64,000 nucleotides of DNA, taken from the NCBI GenBank assembly GCA_910577645.1, contig CAJTOL010000004.1, positions 129,100-193,099 on the forward strand. The letters run 5' to 3'. A program made the position numbers and the translations under genes. Positions 7,654 through 16,325 of this stretch are shown here, one piece after another; position 1 is the first letter of the stretch; each line of letters begins with the position of its first letter. The notes under the pieces are model-generated. The model made no database searches, had not been told where the DNA came from, and was given only the letters and a program-made list of their open reading frames with translations. The stretch is from an uncultured Lachnospiraceae bacterium. GTDB lineage: Bacteria; Bacillota; Clostridia; Lachnospirales; Lachnospiraceae.

Positions 7654-8601
7654 TTACACAATCTGATCTAAAATCTTTCTGTCAATAGTGGCCAAAACCC
7701 CGCAGGCCTGTCCCAACATTTGGCAGATTTCAATGTTTACACACTGTCCCACCAGCATATACGCCTCCATATAGGTCAAGCCATAATCCGTCTCCAGGCG
7801 TTTCATCATATCATAAACTGCTTCTTTAACAGACTGCTCTATAGAATTATCCCGATAGCCAAGGGAACCTATAAACTCTCTGGTATTGACCTGAGGCCAT
7901 CCAAACCAGGACGGATCTGTTCCTTTTATCACTTCCACGGAAATGGTAACTCTTCCGTCGCACTCCACCGCGCAGCCCAACAGCTCTCCGGCTCCCTGTT
8001 TGGCATGAAGATCTCCCAGGGACAGCAGGGCCCCTTCTACATTAACAGGCATAATAATCGTGCTCCCTTTTTTGATATGATGGCAGTCCACATTGCCCAG
8101 CATAGATTTTGCACTGTAAAATGAATGTGTCACGCCCTCTGCCATAGCTACTCCTATAGTGCCGATAAAAGGTTCCGCCTCCACCTGTATTTCTCTGCCT
8201 GCCGCCTTTAAACTGATAACCCGGCCGCTAACATCGCACCATTCTGTCTTTGGCGGAAACGCCTCCGGATAAAAAGGATTTGCAAATACCCCCTGTCCGG
8301 GAACATAGGTGTAATACCCTTCATTTCCGCTGTCTCCAAGGACAATATCCTTAATCGTAACTTTTAACCGATCTCCTGCCATAGCTCCTTCCACATACAC
8401 CGGCCCTGTTACTGGATTTGCTAAAACGCTCATTACATGGTCATGACTCTGAAAGTGTGGATTTTCCCGGTCTAAATACATATTATCCGCCCGGACCGTT
8501 TCTATCTCCAGGCTCTCTCCAGGGCGTATGATGATTCTGGGTTTATTTCTTCTGTCCATCAAAAAGTGAATATTCTCCGGCGTTCTCTCTAAACGTTTCA
8601 T
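7654..8601 (-). CDS. Acetamidase/formamidase family protein
   Basis: 315 residues matching the FmdA/AmdA family, metal-dependent enzymes that hydrolyse short amides to ammonia and an acid. The features seen are the SHDHVMSVLANPVTGPVYVEGA segment near residue 50, the VNVEGALLSLGDLHAKQGAGE segment near residue 190 and the C-terminal MVGQCVNIEIC-like strand. AGGAGGAGG precedes the ATG. It lies between the galactonate dehydratase and the sugar permeases with short gaps. A role in sugar-acid catabolism is not obvious; an amide derivative of a sugar acid or a lactone-like substrate is conceivable but unproven. Confidence 0.85.
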   Translation of the reverse strand: MKRLERTPENIHFLMDRRNKPRIIIRPGESLEIETVRADNMYLDRENPHFQSHDHVMSVLANPVTGPVYVEGAMAGDRLKVTIKDIVLGDSGNEGYYTYVPGQGVFANPFYPEAFPPKTEWCDVSGRVISLKAAGREIQVEAEPFIGTIGVAMAEGVTHSFYSAKSMLGNVDCHHIKKGSTIIMPVNVEGALLSLGDLHAKQGAGELLGCAVECDGRVTISVEVIKGTDPSWFGWPQVNTREFIGSLGYRDNSIEQSVKEAVYDMMKRLETDYGLTYMEAYMLVGQCVNIEICQMLGQACGVLATIDRKILDQIV

Positions 8602-8613
8602 TCTGACCTCCTC

Positions 8614-9480
8614 CTATCCTTTCACTGCGCCTGATGTAAGGCCCTGTACCAAATGTTTCTGTGTTATGATAGTAAAGATTAATACCGGTATGGTAATCAA
8701 AATGCCTGCTGCTGCCATATTTGCCCAGGCCACCTCCCGTATGGTTACATATCCCATAACCGAGAGCGTTACTGTTTTGGCATTTTTTGAAGTAAAAATA
8801 ACGGCAAACAAAAACTCGTTCCAGGTGCCGATAAGCGTCAGAATTGCAGATGCCACAATTCCCTGCCTGGTAACCGGAATCGCCACTTTAAACAACGCGC
8901 CTAACCGGCTGCAGCCATCCACCCTGGCACTCTCAATCAGTTCAACTGGCATATCGTCGAAAAAGCCCTTCATCATCCAGATAACCAAAGATAAGCTGAT
9001 AAACGTATAAAGAATAATCAGCCCCAGCCTGGTATCCATCAGGCCCAGCTGCCGGTACAGTAAAAACAGGGGGATTACGACTACAATAGGCGGCATAAAA
9101 CGGGTGGACAAAATAAAAAAGCTAATTTCCTGTTTCTTTTTAAAGCGGAACTTGGACAAGGCATAAGCCGCCGGAACTCCGGCAATCAGTGCCAGAAAAG
9201 TGGATGTTAAACAGATCGCCAAACTGTTAGCGGCCTGACTTAAAAATCCTTTGGTAGTAGGCACCCATCTTCCGCTGCTGTTTTGAGCGGCTCCAAAAAG
9301 GACGCTTCTGTAATTTTCCAGAGTAGGTTTAAAAATCAGTTTAGGCGGTATAGTCAGAGCCTGATCAGAGGTTTTTAAAGAAATCATCACGATCCACCAT
9401 ACCGGAAAAAGAGTTATAAGCAATACCATAACAATCAGTACCCAGGAACCAACAGCCCCCCAAAACTTCTTTTTATTCAT
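8614..9480 (-). CDS. Sugar ABC transporter permease, MalG/UgpE-like
   Basis: 288 residues with six hydrophobic segments and the EAA loop (ELIESARVDGCSRLGALFKV) near residue 185, typical of the inner-membrane component of carbohydrate uptake-1 (CUT1) importers. It overlaps the upstream permease gene by eight bases and is followed after 12 bases by the formamidase gene, so the operon is tightly packed. No ATPase gene is present; CUT1 importers in Firmicutes often share a common MsmX-like ATPase encoded elsewhere. The likely cargo is galactonate or a related sugar acid or its glycoside, judged from the neighbouring dehydratase. Confidence 0.9.
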   Translation of the reverse strand: MNKKKFWGAVGSWVLIVMVLLITLFPVWWIVMISLKTSDQALTIPPKLIFKPTLENYRSVLFGAAQNSSGRWVPTTKGFLSQAANSLAICLTSTFLALIAGVPAAYALSKFRFKKKQEISFFILSTRFMPPIVVVIPLFLLYRQLGLMDTRLGLIILYTFISLSLVIWMMKGFFDDMPVELIESARVDGCSRLGALFKVAIPVTRQGIVASAILTLIGTWNEFLFAVIFTSKNAKTVTLSVMGYVTIREVAWANMAAAGILITIPVLIFTIITQKHLVQGLTSGAVKG

Positions 9481-10366
9481 AAAATACGTTCACCCCCGAT
9501 TTATTAATAAAAAATTTAAACAGGTTGTTGGCAATTACAAGCAGGATTAGGGACATAGCCGCCGCATAACCAAAGTCAAACCAGGTAAAGCCCTTGGTGT
9601 AAATATAGAAGGGCAAAAGCTGGGTGGCCTCTCCAGGTCCTCCGCTTGTCATAACATACACCAGATCATAAGCCTTCATTGCCTCAATGGCTCTCAAAAG
9701 CACCAGTGTAATAAGCACTTGCTTCATCATTGGGATCGTTACATAGAATAATGTTTTCATCTTTCCTGCTCCGTCAATCTGAGCCGCTTCATACACATCC
9801 CGGGAAATGGAATGCAGTCCTGCCGTAATTGTCAGAAAGCTAAAGGGCATCCACTGCCAGATATTTACAATTAAAACAGACCAGAATGCCGTTTTGTCTG
9901 AAGCAATCCAGGCCGGTCCCTTGATTCCGATTAAGGAAAGAAAATAATTCACAGGGCCGTAGCTGGTATTGTACATAACTTTCCAGAACATACCGGCCAC
10001 TACAGGAGTGATGGCCATGGGAATCAACACCAAAGTACGAAGGAAACGCATTCCGCTGATCTGTTTGTCAAATACATAAGCCACAAAGAAGCCCAATACC
10101 ACTTCTCCGGTAACGGTACAAATCAGATATAAAAAGGTTCTTCCCAAGCTTTTCCAGAAGGACGGATCCTTCACAATATTTACATAATTTGTAAGTCCTG
10201 TAAATACCGGAGAAGGGTTTGTCACATTCCAGTTACATAATGATAAATAAATAAGGGAAATGGTAATATAAGCTGCAAACGCAGTTAAAATAATCATAGC
10301 AGGAGCCAGAAAACAGAAGATATACTTCTTTTCCGCCCACTTTCCCACTGCTTTCCATAACTTCAT
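9473..10366 (-). CDS. Sugar ABC transporter permease, MalF/UgpA-like
   Basis: 297 residues with six hydrophobic segments and the EAA loop (DVYEAAQIDGAGKMKTLFYV) near residue 205. The frame extends upstream to a GTG at 10387, but that stretch contains the ribosome binding site GGAGGA for the ATG at 10366, so the later start is used. It pairs with the permease at 8614-9480. The solute-binding protein gene 83 bases upstream is truncated (10450-11325), so the importer may no longer work in this strain unless another binding protein serves it. Confidence 0.9.
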   Translation of the reverse strand: MKLWKAVGKWAEKKYIFCFLAPAMIILTAFAAYITISLIYLSLCNWNVTNPSPVFTGLTNYVNIVKDPSFWKSLGRTFLYLICTVTGEVVLGFFVAYVFDKQISGMRFLRTLVLIPMAITPVVAGMFWKVMYNTSYGPVNYFLSLIGIKGPAWIASDKTAFWSVLIVNIWQWMPFSFLTITAGLHSISRDVYEAAQIDGAGKMKTLFYVTIPMMKQVLITLVLLRAIEAMKAYDLVYVMTSGGPGEATQLLPFYIYTKGFTWFDFGYAAAMSLILLVIANNLFKFFINKSGVNVFYE

Positions 10367-10449
10367 GCAAACTCCTCCGTGGATCACCAGGCAACCGGCA
10401 GCTGAAAACTCAGATGATCAGTCTGCCAGATTGTCAGGTGGTCAGTACG

Positions 10450-11325
10450 CTAGTTTATATAGCCTTTTGTTTTTAGCATATTCTCAATCTGAGCTTGGGC
10501 ATTATCGAGAGCTTTTTGTGCTCCGTCTGTAGAGCCGCTGGAGATTACGTCCTGAAGCGCGATTCCTATATAATCTCCCATCTCATTCCAGTTCTCAAAT
10601 ACCGGGCGATAACTTGCATCAGCCTTTTCTAACGCTTCCATACATACCTGAGTATAGGTTCCGTCTCCGATATATCTCATCTTTTCTATAAACTCTTCTG
10701 ATTCCCAGGTGGATTTACGAGCTGGAACGCCGGTTTCCAATCCCCTTTTCAAAGTAATTTCCGGGCTGGTGGCCCACTCAATAAACAGCCATGCTGCTTC
10801 CTTGGCATCTGAGTAATTATTGATACACATAATATGGGAGTAAATAGACGGCCACTGTCCGCCTTCACCAGAGGGAACCATAGCGTATCCCCATTTCCCT
10901 GCAGTGCTGGAAGTATTGGCATCCTCTACAATCGCGCCAAATACATTGGCATCCAGGGTAATGGCAATCGCCCCTGACATCTGTGCATTCTGGATATCCA
11001 GATTGGTATATCCCGCTACGTCAGACGGGCCAAAATTCTGTAAGAGCCCTGCGTAAAATTCCACTGCTTTTACTGCCTCAGGGGAATTAATAGTAGGGGT
11101 CATATCATTGGGAAAATCCTGAAAAAATGCCCCGCCAAATCCTCTGAAAAATTGAGTCCATGTGTAAATGTTCATGCCGGATCCTCTCAATCCTCTCAGG
11201 CCAATGGCTCTTGTTCCGTTAGGGTCATCAATCTTTTCACACACATCCCACAACTCCTCAAAGGTAGTTGGAACCTCTACTCCCTTATCTTCAAAAATAT
11301 CTTTGCGGAAGAACATAGAAGTGGC
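10450..11325 (-). pseudogene. Solute-binding protein of the sugar ABC importer, 5' truncated
   Basis: About 290 residues of a family 1 extracellular solute-binding protein are readable from ATSMFFRKDIF to the C-terminus, including the late segment ASPEITLKRGLETGVPARKS. Intact members are roughly 420-450 residues and begin with a lipoprotein signal. Here the signal peptide and about 130 residues are missing. Upstream of roughly 11325 the minus frame merely stays open through the antisense of an aldolase gene, up to an apparent start at 11475 that is not part of this protein. The break coincides with the 5' truncation of the facing aldolase gene, so one event removed both starts and the promoters between them. 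Confidence 0.8.
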
Positions 11326-12013
11326 CGGTTGGAGTGGTATGGATTTTGCCATTTTAGATATGGAGCATGGCCCTATCTCTATGGAATCCATGCAGAATAA
11401 TATCCGCGCTGCGGAAAGCTCCGGGATTCTTCCCGTTGTCCGGGCGGCAGGTCTTTCTGAAGAAGCCATCTCCAAAGCGCTGGATATTGGCGCCGCCGGT
11501 ATTGAAATCCCTCAGATTACTTGTGCAGAAGACGTTGAAAAAGCAGTGTCTTATTCCAAATTTTATCCTATGGGCAATCGCGGTGTCTGCCGCTTTGTAC
11601 GCGCCTCCCACTATTCTTCCATGGAGAGAAATCAATTTTTTTCTTCTGCCAATAAAAACCTGATTATTGTCCAGTTAGAAGGCCAGAAAGCTTTAAATAA
11701 CCTGGATGAAATTTTAGAGGTAGAAGGAATTGACATTATCTTTATCGGCCCCTATGATTTATCCCAGAGTTTAAAGCTGCCCGGCCAAGTATCCCATCCT
11801 GCCGTGTTAGAACAGATTGGCAGGATCGTAGAAAAGGCCAGAGAAAAAGCGATTATTACCGGCACCTTCTGCGATACGCCGGAAGCACTTAAGATATGGA
11901 TGGACGCAGGTGTCCAATACCTGTCTTATTCCGTAGATGTAGGGATTTTCGGACAGGCATGCCGCAGATTAGTAACAGATTTTCAGAATATGAGAACATC
12001 TGTTTCCATGTAA
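11312..12013 (+). pseudogene. HpcH/HpaI-type aldolase, 5' truncated
   Basis: About 230 residues of a class II metal-dependent pyruvate aldolase are readable from IEVAGWSGMDFAILDMEHGP onward. They include the ligand region QLEGQKALNNLDEIL, the phosphate or carboxylate loop IFIGPYDLSQSL and the C-terminal helix. Intact relatives of about 250 residues start roughly 25 residues earlier. Here the upstream plus frame runs antisense through the binding-protein gene and is not homologous. In this family, enzymes split 2-keto-3-deoxy sugar acids into pyruvate and an aldehyde, which fits the galactonate dehydratase next door. Expression from the GTG at 11321 or ATG at 11339 is conceivable but would lack the first strand of the barrel. 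Confidence 0.8.
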
Positions 12014-12015
12014 CC

Positions 12016-12068
12016 AAAGGGGCTGTGAAAAAACGGATGATTGAATCACCATTTTTCACAGCCCTTTT
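12016..12068. terminator. Bidirectional terminator between aldolase and sulfotransferase genes
   Basis: GGGCTGTGAAAAA and its exact complement TTTTTCACAGCCC form a 13-pair stem, flanked by AAAGG on the left and CTTTTC on the right, so it has a T tract in both directions. It sits between the ends of two convergent genes. Confidence 0.85.
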
Positions 12069-12105
12069 CTATATTTACTATTTTACTTTCTGATATCCTC
12101 TGTCA

Positions 12106-13971
12106 TTAACAGCGAATCTTTATGCCGGTATCATACTTCTTATCTTCCACAATCACCCGGATGTCATACTCGCCCTTTAAGCCCGCCTTGTTGACATTGG
12201 TCTTTGTCACCCGCTCGTCGGACTCTAAGAAGCTGCCGCAGCACATCGCAAGCTGAGGAACAGCGGTGGTGGAAATATAATATCCATGGGATTCCTCTCC
12301 CTGCTCTAACATCAGCATAACTACCTGGCCCCTCTCAAAGGTTGCATGGAAGGTAAAGCGGTCAATCTCTTCTTCAATTCTTGCTGCATACTTGTCAGGA
12401 AGCAGTTCTCCGTTGTATTCTGCCGGAATCTGGGTCTCAAATTCTTTCGTTACTCCAAGCTCTCCGAGAATCTCGCCCTCGCCCAGCTCTAACACTTCAT
12501 TTTCCCCATAAAGCTTCATCTTCTCTGCCCGGTAGTAATTTCCCTTGGCGTGAAGCCGCATCATGGGTTTGTTGTCGCAGATCTCCATGGTAATGGACTC
12601 CAGGCTTCCGCCCAGCATAGGCTCAAATGCGCCCAGGGCTTCGGAAACGCCTCCGTCCTTGTTGTAGGCGATACCGCCGGAATGAACCATGTAATGGCCC
12701 TCGTTATAATATTCCACGTTGCAGATATAGGGGGAGAAGAATTCTGCGCCCAGGTCTTTTCCGTACTCCCAAACCTGCTCAATGGTCATATCCTTGGTAT
12801 TGATGCGGTAACGGACGCCTCTGGAATAATTATTCTTTGCAGCCAGGAATTTATCCTTGTTTTTTGATCCCCAGTGGTGATTGTCAAAGCACATTACATC
12901 GCCGTTGGGAGTAATTAAGCAGGCATGCTGCTCGTACTGCCAGCCGAAATTATTGCCTATAGGCTTAAAGAAGTATTTGTCTACCATCTCCTGGGGCCAG
13001 CCCTCCGGATCTCCAATGATCCAGTTAAGTTTTCCGGTTTCAAAATCAATGTTCACCATAGCGTCCACGTGACGGCCGGAGAAAGTTAAGGAATTGGTAT
13101 TTTCGTCATACCATACTGCGTTGTTATGGAACCAGTCATGGGCAGACCAGCTTCCGCTCTTTCCCATTCCCGGCTCAATAAAGTCACTATAGTCCCAGGT
13201 CTTTAAGATAGCGCCGGTTTCCCGGTCAATCAGGACACACATATCCTCAACTGTGTCGGATCGTAAGTCTTCCGTTAAGCACAGCAGATTACCGTCCGGC
13301 ATCTCAAAAGCATCGTGATGAGAGCCGCCGAAAATCTTATATTCTTTGTAAATCTTGCCGCACAGGCTGACTTCATAGAGGCCGGACATATAGTAAGGCA
13401 TCTGGATCAGGCGGTCAGTTCCCATAAGAACGTGGCCGTTCTTTAACCGCTTCATATCGAATACGCACTTGATATTTAAACACCATCTCAAGTCTCCCGC
13501 ATAATCATAGGCAGAAGCTTTCTCTCCGCTGGAAGGAGTTAAGAAGATGCAGTTGTCCTGAAGGTATTCCGGAGTGGTGTCCATGGAATAAATAAAACCA
13601 TTTCCGCAGTCAGGCTTGTCCACCTGAATTTCCACTACATTGGAATCTCCCCGGTATTCCCGGATCTCCACCCGGTTTGTATACTCGGGATACAGGCCCA
13701 TAACAGGAAGCACATGCTCCTTTGCCTTGGGGAAGGTATGGGTAATATTGGCCTGCCTGGTCTTTCCGAAAACGGTTATCGTAACCGCAGTCTCCTCTTC
13801 TGTACAAAAAGCAATTACCGCAGTAAGAGGCGCAATAAAGTAGAAATTGGTGCGGACAATTGGATTGTGAATGGTATAATTGCCCTTTCTCAGCTCTTCT
13901 AACAGCTCTTTCTCCGCCTTTGCCTGCCTCTGGATTAAATGCTCCTGAAATACATAATTTGCTCCTGCCAT
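12106..13971 (-). CDS. Arylsulfate sulfotransferase (ASST family)
   Basis: 621 residues of the arylsulfotransferase family, beta-propeller enzymes that move a sulfate group from a phenolic sulfate ester to another phenol without PAPS. Candidate active-site residues match the family pattern: HHD at 218-220, H278 and H282 in SAHDWFHNN, R300 in SGRHVDA, and H349 in YEQHA as the probable sulfohistidine. No signal peptide is seen at the N-terminus, whereas enterobacterial ASST is periplasmic; a gut Eubacterium relative is known from the literature. AAGGAGAAAGACT precedes the ATG. The downstream end faces the terminator at 12016. A zinc-ribbon membrane protein gene lies just upstream on the same strand. 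Confidence 0.9.
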   Translation of the reverse strand: MAGANYVFQEHLIQRQAKAEKELLEELRKGNYTIHNPIVRTNFYFIAPLTAVIAFCTEEETAVTITVFGKTRQANITHTFPKAKEHVLPVMGLYPEYTNRVEIREYRGDSNVVEIQVDKPDCGNGFIYSMDTTPEYLQDNCIFLTPSSGEKASAYDYAGDLRWCLNIKCVFDMKRLKNGHVLMGTDRLIQMPYYMSGLYEVSLCGKIYKEYKIFGGSHHDAFEMPDGNLLCLTEDLRSDTVEDMCVLIDRETGAILKTWDYSDFIEPGMGKSGSWSAHDWFHNNAVWYDENTNSLTFSGRHVDAMVNIDFETGKLNWIIGDPEGWPQEMVDKYFFKPIGNNFGWQYEQHACLITPNGDVMCFDNHHWGSKNKDKFLAAKNNYSRGVRYRINTKDMTIEQVWEYGKDLGAEFFSPYICNVEYYNEGHYMVHSGGIAYNKDGGVSEALGAFEPMLGGSLESITMEICDNKPMMRLHAKGNYYRAEKMKLYGENEVLELGEGEILGELGVTKEFETQIPAEYNGELLPDKYAARIEEEIDRFTFHATFERGQVVMLMLEQGEESHGYYISTTAVPQLAMCCGSFLESDERVTKTNVNKAGLKGEYDIRVIVEDKKYDTGIKIRC

Positions 13972-14001
13972 AGTCTTTCTCCTTTTCTTATATATAAATT
14001 T

Positions 14002-15057
14002 TTAGTACTTCATATAGTTTCTTTCCGGAACACTCTGGGCTTCAAAAATTTCCTCGGGTTCTTCTGAGTCCTGTTTTTCCTTGTTGTCTCCCTTTATAGA
14101 TGGTTCCATCCAAAATACAATCATCCCGTCACTGTCCGTTTGCATCACAACATTATAAGCCGGATAAGAACTGTACAAAAAGCCGCCGTTTGATTCAAAC
14201 TCTGAAAAAAGCTGTTCTGCCGTCTTCTCCTCTTTTTCTTCCGGAGAAGGCTCCAGCAGGGTAGCAACCTGGTTCATTCCCCATTCCAATGATTCTTTTG
14301 CGTTTTCCTCCTCATAAAAATAACCTTTTATGTTATGAACCTCATGGGTAACGGTATCATATTCGATCATCAAAGAAGAATAATACTCTTCTTCCTCTCT
14401 GCCCGGCTCTTCAAAATACCATGCTTTTGTAGTTCTGTAATCTGTATATGCACGTGCAGACGGAAGATTGGAATATTGATACACCTGATTGACACTGACC
14501 TCATCCTCATCGTCTACAAAAAGGCCTTTTTCCACTAAATAAATCTGAAGCTCAGGTTCCAGCTCTTCCACCGTTACGGAAAAATGGCGGCCATCGCATC
14601 GTTTTCCAGAGGCAATCGCCTCTTCATCGGTAATAAACTCTTCTGAATATTCAAAAATTTGTTCCTTTTCTGATTCTTCTGACAGTAAGGCCTCCGTCTC
14701 AAAAATGTCTTCCCAGGAGTCCTCCACCTCTGTCTCTTTCTGAGACCGGGATGTAAATACCGGCATTACTGCGTCCCGTATTGCCGGCCACAAGTAAATC
14801 CCTGCCAAAGTCTGGCCTGCCCAAACGAAAATAATCAATAAAAGAATCAGGCCTCCCTTGGAGCGGCGCTGGGCTGGTTTTCCCAATGTCCTTTCCTTGT
14901 TGGCAGGAATATCGGATCGGACTGTTGCTTTTGCCTGCCCTTCATTTAAATAATAGTCTGTATCCCATTCCAACGGCTTTTTTACGAATTTCCGGCAGAC
15001 CGGACAGTACTTTCCGTTTAGTCTTCCGTCGCATGTGGGACAGATTTTCTGCTTCAT
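14002..15057 (-). CDS. Zinc-ribbon membrane protein of unknown function
   Basis: 351 residues. The N-terminus has a small zinc ribbon (CPTC at 6-9 and CPVC at 18-21). A single hydrophobic segment follows at about 70-92 after a basic stretch, then a strongly acidic linker and an outward-facing domain of about 230 residues rich in Tyr and Glu. The positive-inside rule places the zinc ribbon in the cytoplasm. AAGGAGGAAGC precedes the ATG. It lies 30 bases upstream of the sulfotransferase gene on the same strand and may be co-transcribed with it. I do not recognise the extracellular domain; the layout resembles membrane-anchored zinc-ribbon proteins common in Lachnospiraceae. No function is proposed. 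Confidence 0.8.
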   Translation of the reverse strand: MKQKICPTCDGRLNGKYCPVCRKFVKKPLEWDTDYYLNEGQAKATVRSDIPANKERTLGKPAQRRSKGGLILLLIIFVWAGQTLAGIYLWPAIRDAVMPVFTSRSQKETEVEDSWEDIFETEALLSEESEKEQIFEYSEEFITDEEAIASGKRCDGRHFSVTVEELEPELQIYLVEKGLFVDDEDEVSVNQVYQYSNLPSARAYTDYRTTKAWYFEEPGREEEEYYSSLMIEYDTVTHEVHNIKGYFYEEENAKESLEWGMNQVATLLEPSPEEKEEKTAEQLFSEFESNGGFLYSSYPAYNVVMQTDSDGMIVFWMEPSIKGDNKEKQDSEEPEEIFEAQSVPERNYMKY

Positions 15058-15125
15058 AAGCTTCCTCCTTTAGTCAGATTGAACCGATAAGCTTTGTTAT
15101 TTTTCTGTCAATCTCTAAAAAAAGC

Positions 15126-15154
15126 TTGCTTTTTCTCCTGTCTGTTGATAAAAT
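15126..15154 (+). promoter_or_regulatory. Promoter of the EIIC-like permease gene
   Basis: TTGCTT (15126-15131) and TAAAAT (15149-15154) with a 17-base spacer, 63 bases before the ATG at 15218. Confidence 0.65.
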
Positions 15155-15217
15155 GCTCCTAACTGCTTTGGCAATAAGCCAAATGTGTGCACAATAATAC
15201 ATAGAAGGAGATTTCCT

Positions 15218-16240
15218 ATGGAACAGACAGGAGTCAAAGCATTCTTAAAACGTAAGAATGTCAACATCACCGTCCAGACCTATCTCATTGATGCATTAGG
15301 TGCCATGGCATTTGGTTTATTCGCATCTCTTTTGATAGGCACAATCTTTGCCACCATCGGCGAAAAAACCCAGATTCAGGCATTTATAGTAATTGCAGAC
15401 TACGCCAAAAGCGCCACAGGAGCCGCCTTGGGCGTTGCCATTGCCTATGCCTTAAAAGCTCCTCAATTGGTACTGTTTTCCGCCGCTACTGTAGGTATTG
15501 CCGGAAACGCCCTTGGGGGGCCGGTAGGGGCTTTGGCCGCCACCATTGTGGCCACGGAGTTTGGAAAAATTGTATCGAAAGAAACACGGGTGGATATTCT
15601 GGTAACCCCTGGCGTTACCATTATCTCCGGTGTTTTAATCGCCCAATTTGTGGGGCCCGGAGTAGCTGCTTTTATGAATGCTTTCGGTATGATGGTAAAA
15701 ACCGCTACGGAAATGCAGCCTTTTTTTATGGGAATTCTGGTTTCAGCCCTTATAGGCATTGCCCTGACTCTTCCCATCTCCAGCGCTGCCATCTGCATCG
15801 CCCTGACCTTAGACGGCCTGGCAGGCGGCGCTGCAACTGCCGGCTGCTGCGCCCAGATGGTAGGCTTTGCAGTCTTAAGCTTTCGGGAAAACGGGATGGG
15901 AGGCCTCCTGGCTCAGGGCCTTGGCACTTCCATGCTTCAGATGGGCAATATTGTAAAAAATCCTAAGGTCTGGATTCCTCCCACTCTGGCTTCTATGGTC
16001 ACCGGCCCGGTAGCGACAGTGATTTTTAAGCTGACCAATATCCATACCGCCTCGGGCATGGGCACCTGTGGCTTGGTAGGCCCTATTGGTATCTATACCG
16101 CCATGGGAGGCGGCGCCAATATGTGGCTGGGCATCTTTCTGGTATGCTTCCTTCTTCCCGCCCTGCTGACCTGGATTTTCGGGAATATATTGAGGAAGCT
16201 TGGATGGATTCAAGACGGTGATTTAAAGCTGGATCTGTAG
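15218..16240 (+). CDS. PTS EIIC-like membrane permease (PTS_EIIC_2 family)
   Basis: 340 residues, almost entirely hydrophobic, with about eight to ten membrane segments rich in Gly and Ala. It matches the EIIC-like family in which the permease stands alone without fused IIA or IIB domains, with segments such as GNALGGPVGALAATIVATEFG and TCGLVGPIGIYTAMGGGANMWLG. The frame extends to 15185, but AGAAGGAG lies seven bases before the ATG at 15218. It is a single-gene unit with its own promoter and a hairpin terminator at 16278. Substrate unknown; whether it is still PTS-dependent cannot be judged because no IIA or IIB gene is nearby. Confidence 0.8.
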   Translation: MEQTGVKAFLKRKNVNITVQTYLIDALGAMAFGLFASLLIGTIFATIGEKTQIQAFIVIADYAKSATGAALGVAIAYALKAPQLVLFSAATVGIAGNALGGPVGALAATIVATEFGKIVSKETRVDILVTPGVTIISGVLIAQFVGPGVAAFMNAFGMMVKTATEMQPFFMGILVSALIGIALTLPISSAAICIALTLDGLAGGAATAGCCAQMVGFAVLSFRENGMGGLLAQGLGTSMLQMGNIVKNPKVWIPPTLASMVTGPVATVIFKLTNIHTASGMGTCGLVGPIGIYTAMGGGANMWLGIFLVCFLLPALLTWIFGNILRKLGWIQDGDLKLDL

Positions 16241-16277
16241 TTTCCCTGTAAGGGAATATTACAAAATGAAAGAAAGG

Positions 16278-16315
16278 GACTTTCTATTAGCCAGAGTCAG
16301 CGCTAATAGAAAGTC
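16278..16315. terminator. Hairpin between convergent EIIC-like and galT genes
   Basis: GACTTTCTATTAGC (16278-16291) pairs perfectly with GCTAATAGAAAGTC (16302-16315) around a 10-base loop, extended outward by imperfect pairing of ATGAAA with TTTCAT. The sequence entering the hairpin resembles that of the terminators at 555 and 6410. Confidence 0.75.
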
Positions 16316-16325
16316 TCTGGTTTCA

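Noticed and set aside
11168..11311. N-terminal part of the plus-strand frame beginning at 11168 as part of the aldolase
   Set aside because: It is antisense to the solute-binding protein gene and shares nothing with the aldolase family.
11325..11475. N-terminal 50 residues of the minus-strand frame beginning at 11475 as part of the binding protein
   Set aside because: They are the antisense of the aldolase coding sequence and lack a signal peptide; the frame is open by chance.
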